NCBI RefSeq assembly: GCF_014201415.1
Contig: NZ_JACHEH010000007.1
Location: 149,346-213,345 of the forward strand
Reading direction: 5' to 3'
Origin: Chelatococcus composti
GTDB taxonomy: Bacteria; Pseudomonadota; Alphaproteobacteria; Rhizobiales; Beijerinckiaceae
DNA length: 64,000 bases
Shown here: positions 1 through 11,230 of the stretch, piece after piece
Layout: every line of letters starts with the position of its first letter
How positions within the stretch are numbered: position 1 is the stretch's first letter
Position numbers and translations under genes: made by a program
Notes under the pieces: model-generated
Told to the model about the DNA's origin: nothing
The model's database searches: none
Seen by the model: only the letters and a program-made list of their open reading frames with translations

Positions 1-1460
1 ACGTTGCCCGCCGCGCCGAAGAAGAGCGGGCCGGCAATGCTGTAGACGACGACGTCCGGGTTGGCGACGCGCTCCGTGTCATAAGCTTCCCGCGCGCCGG
101 CGGGTGCGTCGGCCTCGTCGTCCATGCCGAGCGAGGCATGCCGCTCCACGGCGACCAGCTCGCCCATGCGGTGCATGAAGAGGAAGCTGCCGATGACGAC
201 GCCGACCACGATGCCCTCCGTCAGGTCGCGGAAGATGGTCAGCAGGAACGTGGCGAGCAGCACCACCGCCTCGCCGCGCGAGCGGGTGAGGATGGAGGCA
301 AAGGCATGCCGCTCGGCCATGTTCCAGGCGACGACGGCGAGCACGGCGCCGAGCGCGGCCAGCGGCACATAGGCGGCCAGAGGTGCCGCGACGATCATGA
401 ACACGAGCAGGAACACCGCGTGCAGCATGCCGGAGACGGGGCCGACGGCCCCGGCGCGCACGTTGGTGGCGGTGCGGGCGATGGTGCCCGTCGCGGTGAG
501 GCCGCCGAAGAGCGGGGAGGCGATGTTGGCGACGCCTTGCGCCACGAGCTCGCAGTTGGAGCGGTGGCGGCGCCCCGTCATGCCGTCGGCAACGACGGCC
601 GACAGCAGCGACTCGATGCCGCCGAGGAGGGCGATGGCCAGCGCGTCCGGCAGGACCGCGATGACCTTGTCGAGTGTCATGTCCGGCAGGCTCGGTGCCG
701 GCAGCCCACGCGGCACCTCGCCGAAGCGCGAGCCGATGGTCTCCACCGGCAGGCCGAAGGCCCAGGCGGCGAGCGTGGTGGCCGCCACGACAATGAGGAA
801 GGCCGGCAACCGCGCGTCGATGCGGCGGATGAGAACGATGAGGCCGATCGAGACGAGGGCGAGCGCGATGGTCGCCCCGTTGGCGGTGTCGCGCGCCTCC
901 CACAGCGCTGCGATCTTGGGCAGCAGGGCGGCCGGCTCGGGCCCGGACAGCGTCAGGCCGAGGAGCTCCTTGAACTGGCTCGCCATGATGATGACGGCGA
1001 TGCCGGCGCTGAAGCCCACCGTGACCGGATGCGGAATGTACTTGATATAGGTCCCGAGTCTGAGGAACCCGATGAGGACGAGCACAAGGCCGGCGATCAT
1101 CGTCGCGAGCAGGAAGCCGTCATAGCCGTGACGCTCGATGGTCGCCGCCACGAGGACGATGAAGGCACCGGCCGGCCCGCCGATCTGGAAGCGGCTGCCG
1201 CCGAGGGCGGAGATGAGGAAGCCGCCGACGATGGCGGTGGCAAGGCCCTTGTCCGGGCTCACCCCGCAGGCGATGGCGATGGCCATCGACAGGGGCAGGG
1301 CGACGATGGCGACCGTCAGACCCGCCAGCGCGTCGGCCCTGAGCTGCGGCAGGCCGTAGCCCTCGCGCAGCACCGTGACCAGTTTGGGCGTGAACAGTTC
1401 TCGCAGGCTGGGAGACGGTCGCGAAGACGGTCCAGGCTCGGTTTTTGCCTGCTGAAGCAT
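1..1460 (-). CDS. SulP-family anion/sulfate transporter, 3' end outside window
   Basis: The minus strand is open from an ATG at 1460 to the window edge, about 486 codons, so the C-terminus is missing. The N-terminus (MLQQAKTEPG) is followed by a hydrophobic multi-span core with SulP-like stretches such as SRFQIGGPAGAF near residue 90. The last visible residues (VVVYSIAGPLFFGAAGN) look like the start of the cytoplasmic STAS domain usual in this family. SulP proteins are inner-membrane carriers for sulfate, bicarbonate or other anions; the substrate cannot be read here. The gene is divergent from the quinone reductase, and two inverted repeats lie between them. Long frames on the opposite strand are shadows. 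Confidence 0.88.
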   Translation of the reverse strand, partial: MLQQAKTEPGPSSRPSPSLRELFTPKLVTVLREGYGLPQLRADALAGLTVAIVALPLSMAIAIACGVSPDKGLATAIVGGFLISALGGSRFQIGGPAGAFIVLVAATIERHGYDGFLLATMIAGLVLVLIGFLRLGTYIKYIPHPVTVGFSAGIAVIIMASQFKELLGLTLSGPEPAALLPKIAALWEARDTANGATIALALVSIGLIVLIRRIDARLPAFLIVVAATTLAAWAFGLPVETIGSRFGEVPRGLPAPSLPDMTLDKVIAVLPDALAIALLGGIESLLSAVVADGMTGRRHRSNCELVAQGVANIASPLFGGLTATGTIARTATNVRAGAVGPVSGMLHAVFLLVFMIVAAPLAAYVPLAALGAVLAVVAWNMAERHAFASILTRSRGEAVVLLATFLLTIFRDLTEGIVVGVVIGSFLFMHRMGELVAVERHASLGMDDEADAPAGAREAYDTERVANPDVVVYSIAGPLFFGAAGN

Positions 1461-1476
1461 GGGGTTTTGCCCTGAC

Positions 1477-1498
1477 ACAAATTACAAGCTGTATTTGT
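1477..1498. promoter_or_regulatory. Inverted repeat ACAAAT-N10-ATTTGT
   Basis: ACAAAT at 1477-1482 and ATTTGT at 1493-1498 form a 6-bp inverted repeat. A second 5-bp repeat (TACAA at 1483-1487, TTGTA at 1495-1499) is interleaved with it. The site is AT-rich in otherwise GC-rich DNA and lies 17 bases upstream of the SulP start, where a promoter or operator is expected. No regulator is identified. Confidence 0.35.
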
Positions 1499-1532
1499 AG
1501 TATATAAGCCGGGAGCCGCATTGCCTACGACG

Positions 1533-1557
1533 GCATTGCATATCTAACATGCAATGC
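1533..1557. promoter_or_regulatory. Perfect 9-bp inverted repeat, candidate operator
   Basis: GCATTGCAT (1533-1541) and ATGCAATGC (1549-1557) are exact reverse complements separated by 7 bases, giving a 25-bp dyad. It ends 19 bases before the GTG start of the quinone reductase. This is the geometry of a dimeric helix-turn-helix repressor site. No cognate regulator gene is in the window. Confidence 0.5.
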
Positions 1558-1576
1558 AACGAGAGGGACGAAGCCC

Positions 1577-2548
1577 GTGAAAGCAATTCGCATTCACCGC
1601 CACGGCGGGCCCGAGGTGCTCGCCTATGAGGACGTCGACATCGGTCAGCCCGGGCCGGGAGAGGTCCGGGTGCGCAACATGGCGATCGGCCTCAACTTCA
1701 TTGACGTCTACTTCCGCACCGGGGTCTACAAGCCGCCGGCGCTGCCGTTCATCCCCGGCAACGAGGGGGCGGGCGAGGTGGTCGCGGTCGGCGAGGGCGT
1801 CGGCGATTTCGCCCCCGGTGACCGGGTGGCCTATGCGGCAACGCTCGGCTCCTATGCCGAGGAGCGAATCGTGCCGGCGCAGTTCCTGGTGCACCTGCCG
1901 GGTTCCATCGATTTCGAGACCGGCGCGGCCATGATGCTGAAGGGGCTGACGGCGCAATACCTGCTGCGCCGCACCTTCCGCGTCGAGGCTGGCCATACCA
2001 TCCTCGTCCATGCGGCGGCGGGCGGCGTCGGCCTCATCCTCTGCCAGTGGGCGAAGCATCTCGGCGCCACCGTCATCGGCACGGTCGGCTCGCCGGAGAA
2101 GGCTGAGCTTGCGCGGCAGAATGGCTGCGACCATGTCATCGACTACCGCAAGGAGGATTTCGTCGCGCGGGTGAAGGAGATCACCGGCGGCGAGGGCTGC
2201 CACGTCGTCTACGACGGTGTCGGCAAGGCGACCTTCCCCGGCTCGCTCGACTGCCTGCGGCGCTTCGGCTATTTCGTCAGCTTCGGCAACGCCTCGGGCC
2301 CCATCGACGATTTCAACATCCTGCTGCTGTCCCAGAAGGGTTCGCTCTTCGCGACGCGGCCGACGCTGTTCTCGCATCTGGCGACGCACGAGGATGTGGT
2401 CGAGATGAGCAACGACCTCTTCCACGTGGTCGAGAGCGGCGCCGTCAAGATCCCGATCCATGCCCGTCTGCCGCTTTCCGAGGCGGCGGAGGCGCATCGC
2501 CGCCTCGAGGGGCGGCAGACGACCGGGGCAACGGTGCTGCTTCCCTGA
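1577..2548 (+). CDS. Quinone oxidoreductase (zeta-crystallin/QOR family)
   Basis: The 323-residue protein starts at GTG 1577 after a GAGAGGG ribosome site. It is a medium-chain dehydrogenase/reductase: an N-terminal GroES-like domain with the QOR signature region (PFIPGNEGAGEVVAVG), then a Rossmann fold with HAAAGGVGLILCQWAK near residues 146-161 for NADPH. The zinc ligands of alcohol dehydrogenases are absent, as expected for quinone reductases. Its cytosolic role would be NADPH-dependent reduction of quinones or enones. It lies 61 bases upstream of the ABC transporter genes in the same direction, so cotranscription is possible, though no functional link is evident. Confidence 0.9.
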   Translation: MKAIRIHRHGGPEVLAYEDVDIGQPGPGEVRVRNMAIGLNFIDVYFRTGVYKPPALPFIPGNEGAGEVVAVGEGVGDFAPGDRVAYAATLGSYAEERIVPAQFLVHLPGSIDFETGAAMMLKGLTAQYLLRRTFRVEAGHTILVHAAAGGVGLILCQWAKHLGATVIGTVGSPEKAELARQNGCDHVIDYRKEDFVARVKEITGGEGCHVVYDGVGKATFPGSLDCLRRFGYFVSFGNASGPIDDFNILLLSQKGSLFATRPTLFSHLATHEDVVEMSNDLFHVVESGAVKIPIHARLPLSEAAEAHRRLEGRQTTGATVLLP

Positions 2549-2609
2549 CGGCGGATCATTGGCACGGTTCCTGCCTCGGCAGGCGGGGCAAGACACGGGG
2601 CAGGGCGGC

Positions 2610-4175
2610 GTGACGGAGTTGAACGCAGCAGCGGAGGCGAGAGCGGAAGAGCCGCCGCTCATCGCCATGCACGGCATCACGAAGGTCTTCGGCTCGCTGG
2701 TGGCCAACGACCATATCGACCTCGCCATCCGCGCCGGCGAGATTCATGCCCTGCTCGGCGAGAACGGCGCCGGCAAGTCGACCCTCGTCAAGATCCTCTA
2801 CGGCCTGCTGGAGCCGACGGAGGGGGAGATCCGCTGGCGCGGCGAGCCCGTGCGCCTTTCCGGGCCGCAGGCTGCCCGCGCGCTCGGCATCGGCATGGTC
2901 TTCCAGCACTTCTCCCTGTTCGAGAACCTCACGGTGGCGGAAAACATTGCCGCCGCCATGCCGCCGGAGATGTCGCTGGCCGAGGTCGCCGCGAAGGCGC
3001 GGGAGGTTTCCGGCCAGTACGGCCTGCCGGTCGACCTCGACCGACCCGTGTGGACGCTTTCGGCCGGCGAGCGCCAGCGCATCGAGATCATCCGCTGCCT
3101 CCTGCAGGACCCGCAGCTCATCGTCCTCGACGAGCCGACCTCGGTGCTGACGCCGCAGGAGGCCGAGCGGCTGTTTGTGACGCTGGAGCGGCTGGCGGCG
3201 AGCGGCTGCGCCATCCTCTACATCTCCCATCGTCTCGAGGAGGTGCGGCGGCTGTGCTCCTCGGCCACCATCCTGCGTGCCGGGCGTGTGGTCGCCACCA
3301 TCGATCCGCGCGCCGTCAGCGCCCGCGAGATCGCGGGCCTCATGGTTGGCACCGCGCTGCACGACGTGGTCGCCCTGCGCGGCGCCGCGGAAGGGGCGCC
3401 GCGGCTCGTCGTGCGCGGCCTCTCACTGCCGCCGGAGGAGGCGCACGGCCAGACGCTGCGGGAAATTCACCTGACTGTGCGGGGCGGCGAGGTGCTCGGC
3501 ATCGCCGGGGTTGCCGGCAACGGCCAGGGTGAGCTTTTCGCCGCCCTCTCCGGCGAGCGTCTTGCCGGGGCGCCGGAGGCCGTGGAGATTGATGGCCGGC
3601 CTGTCGGACATCTCGGCGTCACGGAGCGGCGCCGGCTCGGGGCCGCCTTCGTGCCGGAGGAGCGGCTCGGCCACGGCGCCGTGCCGGACCACCGCCTGGC
3701 GGAGAACACGCTGCTCTCCCGCCATGGCACCGGCGGCCTCGTCTCGCGCGGCTTCGTGCTCGCCGACGCGACCCGTGCGCTGGCCCAGCGCATCATCGAG
3801 ACCTTCGACGTGCGCAAGGAAGGCACGGATCCGCGCGCGCGCACGCTCTCCGGCGGCAACCTGCAGAAGTTCGTCGTCGGCCGCGAGATCCTGCGCGAAC
3901 CGGGCGTGCTCGTCGTCAACCAGCCCACGTGGGGCGTCGATGCGGGCGCGGCGGCGCTCATCCGCCAGGCGCTGGTGAACCTCGCCCGCCAGGGCAGCGC
4001 GGTGCTCGTCATCAGCCAGGATCTCGACGAGCTGTTCGAGATGGCCGATCGCATCGCCGTCATCCATGCGGGCGAGCTGAGCACGCCGAAACCGACCGGC
4101 GACCTCACCCGGGAGGCGGTCGGCCTGCTCATGACCGGCGCTGCTGCATCGAAGGGGACCGTTCATGCGCATTGA
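2610..4175 (+). CDS. BMP-type ABC transporter, double ATPase subunit
   Basis: The 521-residue protein has two ABC domains. The chosen start is GTG 2610; upstream in-frame codons overlap the previous gene. The first domain has a full Walker A (GENGAGKST, residues 50-58) and signature LSAGERQRIEI. The second has a degenerate Walker A (GVAGNGQGE) and signature LSGGNLQKFVVGREI. The second Walker B region reads NQPTWGVD, where Asp-Glu is replaced by Asn-Gln. Such asymmetry is typical of RbsA/BMP-type ATPases, in which one site is weakly hydrolytic. It would energise import through the two permeases that follow. It overlaps the next gene by 11 bases. Confidence 0.9.
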   Translation: MTELNAAAEARAEEPPLIAMHGITKVFGSLVANDHIDLAIRAGEIHALLGENGAGKSTLVKILYGLLEPTEGEIRWRGEPVRLSGPQAARALGIGMVFQHFSLFENLTVAENIAAAMPPEMSLAEVAAKAREVSGQYGLPVDLDRPVWTLSAGERQRIEIIRCLLQDPQLIVLDEPTSVLTPQEAERLFVTLERLAASGCAILYISHRLEEVRRLCSSATILRAGRVVATIDPRAVSAREIAGLMVGTALHDVVALRGAAEGAPRLVVRGLSLPPEEAHGQTLREIHLTVRGGEVLGIAGVAGNGQGELFAALSGERLAGAPEAVEIDGRPVGHLGVTERRRLGAAFVPEERLGHGAVPDHRLAENTLLSRHGTGGLVSRGFVLADATRALAQRIIETFDVRKEGTDPRARTLSGGNLQKFVVGREILREPGVLVVNQPTWGVDAGAAALIRQALVNLARQGSAVLVISQDLDELFEMADRIAVIHAGELSTPKPTGDLTREAVGLLMTGAAASKGTVHAH

Positions 4176-5259
4176 GCTGCAGCAACGCCAGGCGCCTTCC
4201 GCCGTCGCGCGGCTTCTGGCGCCCGTGCTGGCGCTTGCCGCCGCCTTCCTGCTTGGCGGAATCGTCGTCGCGGCCATGGGCCGCTCGCCGCTCGCCGCCC
4301 TCGACGTCTACGTTCTCCAGCCCCTGTCCGACCCGTGGGCGCTGCAGGAGATGGTGGTGAAGGCGACGCCGCTCGTGCTCATCGCCATCGGCCTGTCCTT
4401 CTGCTTCCGCGCCAACCTGTGGAACATCGGCGCCGAGGGCCAGTTCATCGTCGGCGCCATCTGCGGCAGCACCGTCGCACTCGCCACGCACGGCACGGAC
4501 GCAGGGGCGTGGGTGCTGCCGGTCATGCTGGCGCTCGGCACGCTCGGCGGCATCGCCTGGGCGAGCGTGCCCGCCTTCCTGCGCGCACGCTTCGGCGTGA
4601 GCGAGATCCTGACGAGCCTCATGCTGGTCTACGTCGCAGAGCTCATCCTCGACTATCTGGTGCGTGGGCCGTGGCGCGACCCCAAGGGCTTCAACTTCCC
4701 CCAGTCCGTCACCTTCGATGACGCAGCGACGCTGCCCTTTCTGGCCGATGGCGGGCGCCTGCACATCGGTGTCCTCATGGCGGTGGTCGCCGTCGTCGTC
4801 GCCTTCGTGGTGATGGGTCACACCATCTTCGGATACCGGCTCAGGGTCACGGGCGAAGCGCCTCGTGCCGCTCGCTTTTCCGGGTTCAGCGAGCGGCGCA
4901 CGACCTTCATCGTCTTTGCCATCTCTGGCGGCCTCGCCGGACTTGCCGGCATTGTCGAGGTTGCCGGGCAGATCGGCCAGCTCAAGCCGTCGATCTCACC
5001 GGGCTACGGCTTCACGGCGATCATCGTGGCCTTCCTCGGGCGTCTCAATCCCTTCGGAATCCTGCTCGCGGGCCTCGTCATGGCGCTGACCTTCATCGGC
5101 GGCGAGGCGGCGCAGATCACGCTGCGCCTGCCGTTTGATCTCACCCGCACCTTTCAGGGCATCCTGCTCTTCTGCGTGCTCGCGGCCGATGCGCTCGTCA
5201 CCTATCGTGTGCGGCTCGTCCGCGGGGCGCCGGCACAGGCGGCCGGGAGGGCGGCATGA
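4165..5259 (+). CDS. BMP-type ABC transporter permease 1
   Basis: The 364-residue integral membrane protein has about eight to ten hydrophobic segments. The conserved NIGAEGQFIVGA stretch near residues 88-99 is characteristic of the RbsC-like permeases (BPD_transp_2) in nucleoside-type importers. It should form the membrane channel as a heterodimer with the next product. It overlaps the ATPase gene by 11 bases and the second permease gene by 4, pointing to translational coupling. Confidence 0.9.
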   Translation: MRIELQQRQAPSAVARLLAPVLALAAAFLLGGIVVAAMGRSPLAALDVYVLQPLSDPWALQEMVVKATPLVLIAIGLSFCFRANLWNIGAEGQFIVGAICGSTVALATHGTDAGAWVLPVMLALGTLGGIAWASVPAFLRARFGVSEILTSLMLVYVAELILDYLVRGPWRDPKGFNFPQSVTFDDAATLPFLADGGRLHIGVLMAVVAVVVAFVVMGHTIFGYRLRVTGEAPRAARFSGFSERRTTFIVFAISGGLAGLAGIVEVAGQIGQLKPSISPGYGFTAIIVAFLGRLNPFGILLAGLVMALTFIGGEAAQITLRLPFDLTRTFQGILLFCVLAADALVTYRVRLVRGAPAQAAGRAA

Positions 5260-6173
5260 CGATCGTCGAGGCCATCCTCCTTACCGTCGTCACGGCATCG
5301 ACGCCGCTGCTCATTGCGGCGCTCGGGGAACTCGTCACGGAGCGGTCCGGCGTTCTCAACCTCGGCGTCGAGGGCATGATGGCGATGGGCGCCGCCTGCG
5401 GCTTCGCGGGGGCGATCCTGTTCGATTCGACCCTTGCCGGCGTCCTCTGCGGCATCCTGGCCGGCGTGGCGACCTCGGCGCTCTTCGCCTTCATCGTGCT
5501 CGGACTCGCCGCCAACCAGGTGGCCTCCGGCCTGGCGCTGACCATCCTCGGTCTCGGGCTCTCCGGCCTCATCGGTGCGCCCTTCATTGGCGCCCGGCGT
5601 GATCCCGTCGCCCATCTCAACATTCCGGGTCTCACCGACCTGCCGCTCGTCGGGCGCCTGTTCTTCGGCCAGGACGCCTTCGTCTACGCGTCGTTGCTGC
5701 TGTGCCTCGGCGTGGGCTGGTTCCTTTTCCGCACGCGCAAGGGGCTGCTCCTGCGCGCCGTGGGCGAGAACCAGGCCTCGGCCCATTCCCTTGGCCTGCC
5801 GGTGCTGCGCGTGCGCCTGCTCGCGATCCTCTTCGGCGGGGCCTGTGCCGGGCTGGCAGGAGCCTATCTCTCGCTCGTCTACACCCGCTTCTGGTCGCCG
5901 GGCATGACCTCCGGCCGCGGCTGGATCGCCGTAGCGCTCGTGGTCTTCGCCGCCTGGCGGCCGGGCTGGGCCTTCTTCGGCGCCTATCTCTTCGGCGCGG
6001 CGACGGTGCTGCAGCTCCACGCCCAGGCGGCGGCGATCGGCATCCCCGCCCAGGCGCTGTCGGCCCTGCCGTATGTCGCGACGATCGTCGCGCTCGTTGT
6101 GCTCTCGCTGGGCCGGCGACGCGACACGGGAGCGCCGGGCTCGCTCGGCATGCCTTTTGTGCCGGACCGGTAG
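5256..6173 (+). CDS. BMP-type ABC transporter permease 2
   Basis: The 305-residue second permease has the equivalent motif ERSGVLNLGVEGMMAMGA near residues 29-46 and multiple hydrophobic segments. It is paired with the upstream permease and translationally coupled by an ATGA overlap. The architecture ATPase-permease-permease-binding protein matches the BMP/NupABC importers for nucleosides. The substrate is inferred from the family only. Confidence 0.9.
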   Translation: MTIVEAILLTVVTASTPLLIAALGELVTERSGVLNLGVEGMMAMGAACGFAGAILFDSTLAGVLCGILAGVATSALFAFIVLGLAANQVASGLALTILGLGLSGLIGAPFIGARRDPVAHLNIPGLTDLPLVGRLFFGQDAFVYASLLLCLGVGWFLFRTRKGLLLRAVGENQASAHSLGLPVLRVRLLAILFGGACAGLAGAYLSLVYTRFWSPGMTSGRGWIAVALVVFAAWRPGWAFFGAYLFGAATVLQLHAQAAAIGIPAQALSALPYVATIVALVVLSLGRRRDTGAPGSLGMPFVPDR

Positions 6174-6280
6174 CCTGCTAAGTTCGTCCGTCCCGCCGTG
6201 CCGGCGAGGGGACGTCGCAGGGGGCGGCGTCCCGCGGGGCGGAAAGAATAACAGCCCCCATCGAATGACAGGGACCCGCG

Positions 6281-7351
6281 ATGAAGCGTTTACTCACCCA
6301 TCTTCTGGCCACGGCGGCACTGGCGGCGGTCGCCAGCTCCGCGAGCGCACAGGACAAGCTCAAGGTCGGCTTCATCTATGTCGGGCCGGTCGGCGACCAT
6401 GGCTGGAGCTACCAGCACGATGTCGGCCGCAAGGCCATCGAGGAGCAGCTCGGTGACAAGGTCGAGACGACCTACGTAGAGAGCGTGCCGGAGGCCGATT
6501 CCGAGCGCGCCATCGAGCAGCTCGCCCGCACCGGCCACAAGCTCATCTTCACCACCTCGTTCGGCTACATGGAGCCGACGCTGAAAGTGGCGAAGAAGTA
6601 TCCGGATGTGAAGTTCGAGCACGCCACGGGCATCAAGCGCGCCGACAACGTCTCCACCTACGCGGCCAAGTTCCACGAAGGCCGCTATATTATCGGCCAG
6701 ATCGCGGCCAAGATGTCGAAGACCGGCGTCATCGGCTATGTAGGCGCCTATCCGATCCCCGAGGTCGTCGCCGGCATCAACGCCTATTTCCTCGGTGCGC
6801 AGTCGGTGCGGCCGGACATCAAGATCAAGATTGTCTGGGCCAACTCCTGGTACGATCCGGGCAAGGAGGCTGATGCGGCCAAGGCGCTGCTCGACCAGGG
6901 CGTCGACGTGCTGGCGCAGCACACCGACAGCCCGGCGCCCCTGCAGGCGGCCGAGGCGCGCGGCCTCTACGGCTTCGGCCAGGCGTCTGACATGATCCGG
7001 TTCGCGCCCAAGACGCAGCTCACCGCCATCGTCGACAACTGGGGCGACTATTACGTTCAGCGCACCAAGGCCGTGCTCGACGGCACCTGGAAGTCCCAGG
7101 ACGTCTGGGGCGGCCTTGACTCCGGCATGGTGAAGATGGCGCCCTACACCAACATGCCGGACGACGTGAAGAAGATGGCAGAGGAGACGGAGGAGGCCAT
7201 CCGCTCCGGCAAGCTCAACCCCTTCAAGTGCCCCGTCTTCAAGCAGGACGGCACCGAGGTGGAGTGCGGCGGCGGCACGGCGCTGTCCGACGAGCAGATC
7301 CTCGGCATGAACTTCTACGTCAAGGGCATCGAGGACAAGCTGCCGCAGTAA
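6281..7351 (+). CDS. BMP-family periplasmic substrate-binding protein
   Basis: The 356-residue protein has a clear signal peptide (MKRLLTHLLATAALAAVASS) with likely cleavage after ASA before QDKLKVGF. The mature part begins with the BMP-family strand KVGFIYVGPVGDHGWSYQHD and carries DVLAQHTDSP in the sugar-binding fold hinge region. It would capture the substrate in the periplasm and deliver it to the permeases upstream. The 107-base gap before it contains a GC-rich hairpin, which may allow its level to differ from the membrane subunits. A strong terminator follows the stop. Purine nucleosides are the best-studied ligands of the family. Confidence 0.92.
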   Translation: MKRLLTHLLATAALAAVASSASAQDKLKVGFIYVGPVGDHGWSYQHDVGRKAIEEQLGDKVETTYVESVPEADSERAIEQLARTGHKLIFTTSFGYMEPTLKVAKKYPDVKFEHATGIKRADNVSTYAAKFHEGRYIIGQIAAKMSKTGVIGYVGAYPIPEVVAGINAYFLGAQSVRPDIKIKIVWANSWYDPGKEADAAKALLDQGVDVLAQHTDSPAPLQAAEARGLYGFGQASDMIRFAPKTQLTAIVDNWGDYYVQRTKAVLDGTWKSQDVWGGLDSGMVKMAPYTNMPDDVKKMAEETEEAIRSGKLNPFKCPVFKQDGTEVECGGGTALSDEQILGMNFYVKGIEDKLPQ

Positions 7352-7376
7352 GCGGAACCAGCTGTTTGCACGACGA

Positions 7377-7411
7377 ACGGCCGGCGCGGTGGCGCCGGCC
7401 GTCTTGTTTTT
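7377..7411 (+). terminator. Rho-independent terminator of the ABC operon
   Basis: ACGGCCGGCGC (7377-7387) pairs perfectly with GCGCCGGCCGT (7392-7402) around a GGTG loop, followed by CTTGTTTTT. It is 26 bases after the binding-protein stop. Confidence 0.92.
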
Positions 7412-7607
7412 GGAGCAGCGTCATCGCCTTTACCGCCGCCCGGAGCGGCGGCCGGCAAGCGGTCGAACGCGGCGGCCGGCGCGCCGAGGCGCCTTGCCGG
7501 GCGTCCGGTACCCAGGCTGCCGCATGGACCTTTCCCGCCGTCAGGTCGGCGGATGCGGCCTCGCGGAGCCGTGGCAAAGGGGACGGGGCCGCGCGCCTTG
7601 CCGGGGC
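7412..7607. other. Intergenic, no gene seen
   Basis: This GC-rich stretch between the two convergent terminators holds several short GGCGGCC-type inverted repeats. I see no convincing coding frame or RNA gene. Confidence 0.6.
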
Positions 7608-7648
7608 AAAAAGAAAAAAGAACAGCCGGGGCCCGAAAGCCCCGGCTG
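7608..7648 (-). terminator. Rho-independent terminator of glnA
   Basis: CAGCCGGGGC (7623-7632) and GCCCCGGCTG (7639-7648) form a 10-bp stem. On the minus strand it is followed by a T-rich run (A-rich at 7608-7619 on the plus strand). It lies 42 bases downstream of the glnA stop. Confidence 0.9.
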
Positions 7649-7690
7649 CTGCTTCCCGAAAGACGCGGCGGCGAGCGCCGCCTGCGGACA

Positions 7691-9100
7691 TCAGACCGAG
7701 TAGTACATCTCGAACTCGACCGGATGCGGGGTGTGCTCGAAGCGGATCACCTCCTGCATCTTGAGCTCGATGTAGGCGTCGATGAAGTCGTCGTTGAAGA
7801 CGCCGCCGGCCTTCAGGAAGGCGCGGTCCTTGTCGAGGGCCTGCAGGGCCTCGCGCAGGCTGGCCGATACGGTCGGAATCTTCTTCAGCTCACGCGGCGG
7901 CAGGTCGTAGAGATCCTTGTCCATGGCCGCGCCGGGATCGATCTTGTTCAGGATGCCGTCGAGGCCGGCCATGAGCAGGGCCGCGAAGCCGAGGTAGGGG
8001 TTCGCGGTCGGGTCGGGGAAGCGCACCTCGACGCGCTTGGCCTTGGGCGAGTTCGTCCACGGAATGCGGCAGGAGGCCGAGCGGTTGCGCGACGAATAGG
8101 CGAGCAGCACCGGCGCCTCGAAGCCCGGGACCAGACGCTTGTAGGAGTTGGTCGAGGGGTTCGTGAAGGCGTTGATGGCCTTGGCGTGCTTGATGATGCC
8201 GCCGATGTACCACAGGCACTCCTGGCTGAGGTCAGCATACTTGTTGCCGGCGAAAAGCGGCTTGCCGCCCTTCCAGATCGACTGGTGCACGTGCATGCCC
8301 GAGCCGTTGTCGCCATAGACGGGCTTCGGCATGAAGGTGGCCGTCTTGCCGTAGCTCTGGGCGACGTTGTGGATGCAGTACTTGTAGATCTGCATCTGGT
8401 CGGCCATGCGCGTCAGCGTGTCGAACTTCATGCCGAGCTCGTGCTGCGCCGAGGCGACCTCGTGGTGGTGCTTCTCGCCCTTGACGCCCATGGACGCCAT
8501 GGCCGCGAGCATCTCACCGCGCATGTCCTGTCCGGAGTCCAGCGGCGGGACCGGGAAGTAGCCGCCCTTGGTCGGGATGCGGTGGCCGAGATTGCCGCCC
8601 TCGTACTCGGTGTCGCCGTTGATCGGCAGCTCGGCGGCATCGAGCTTGAAGCCCGTGTTGTAGGGGGTGGCGGAGAACTTGACGTCATCGAAGACGAAGA
8701 ACTCGGCCTCGGGGCCGACGTAGATGGTGTCGCCGATGCCGGTCGACTGCAGGAACGCTTCGGCCTTCTTGGCGATGCCGCGCGGGTCGCGGTTGTAGGC
8801 TTCGCCCGTCGTGGGCTCGAGAACGTCGCAGACGATGGAGAGCGTCGCGGCCGAGAAGAAGGGATCGACGGTGGCCGTGGACGGATCCGGCATCAGCAGC
8901 ATGTCGGACTCGTTGATGGCCTTCCAGCCCGCGATCGAAGAGCCGTCGAACATCGTGCCTTCGGCGAAGAAATCTTCGTCGATCATCGACACATCGAAGG
9001 TGACGTGCTGCCACTTGCCACGCGGATCGGTAAAGCGGAGGTCGACATACTTGATGTCTTCATCCTTGATCAGCTTGAGCACGTCCTTAGCGCTCTTCAT
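7691..9100 (-). CDS. glnA: Glutamine synthetase type I
   Basis: The 469-residue enzyme, full length for GlnA-I, condenses glutamate and ammonia to glutamine with ATP in the cytosol. Visible landmarks are the N-terminal DGSSIAGWK loop, [11 protein letters not shown] (metal ligands), [10 protein letters not shown] (active-site His, ATP binding) and [10 protein letters not shown]. In the last, Tyr398 is the expected adenylylation site. Two further ATGs lie just upstream (9109, 9103); the start matching family length is chosen. GAGG at about 9115 serves as ribosome site. It lies 58 bases downstream of glnB, the usual alphaproteobacterial pair, and so is probably under NtrBC and PII control. Confidence 0.96.
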   Translation of the reverse strand: MKSAKDVLKLIKDEDIKYVDLRFTDPRGKWQHVTFDVSMIDEDFFAEGTMFDGSSIAGWKAINESDMLLMPDPSTATVDPFFSAATLSIVCDVLEPTTGEAYNRDPRGIAKKAEAFLQSTGIGDTIYVGPEAEFFVFDDVKFSATPYNTGFKLDAAELPINGDTEYEGGNLGHRIPTKGGYFPVPPLDSGQDMRGEMLAAMASMGVKGEKHHHEVASAQHELGMKFDTLTRMADQMQIYKYCIHNVAQSYGKTATFMPKPVYGDNGSGMHVHQSIWKGGKPLFAGNKYADLSQECLWYIGGIIKHAKAINAFTNPSTNSYKRLVPGFEAPVLLAYSSRNRSASCRIPWTNSPKAKRVEVRFPDPTANPYLGFAALLMAGLDGILNKIDPGAAMDKDLYDLPPRELKKIPTVSASLREALQALDKDRAFLKAGGVFNDDFIDAYIELKMQEVIRFEHTPHPVEFEMYYSV

Positions 9101-9158
9101 CATTATCATCCTCTAGTGGAACTGGCCGTCAGCGGCCCGTGGGGTGGCGTTGGTCGGA

Positions 9159-9521
<363 letters not shown>

Positions 9522-9702
9522 TCAGTGCAAACAGCTCGTCTGGCTCTTACCATCAAAGACGATCGGCCGGCCATGGGGAAGTGGCCGATACCTGCCGCGC
9601 AATGTTGCAGTCGCGCGAGATATGGAGGCGAAAAATTGTGCAGATGCCTAATTTTTCATCTTCTTTTCTGGGCGGATGGGCGATGTGGCGGCGGAGTGCA
9701 CG

Positions 9703-11211
<1,509 letters not shown>

Positions 11212-11230
11212 GATTTCCTGAATCGGATTC

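Noticed and set aside
138..1475. Long plus-strand frame opposite the SulP gene
   Set aside because: Composition (His/Arg/Asp/Gly rich) and lack of any family are typical of a shadow in high-GC DNA; the SulP frame on the other strand is clear.
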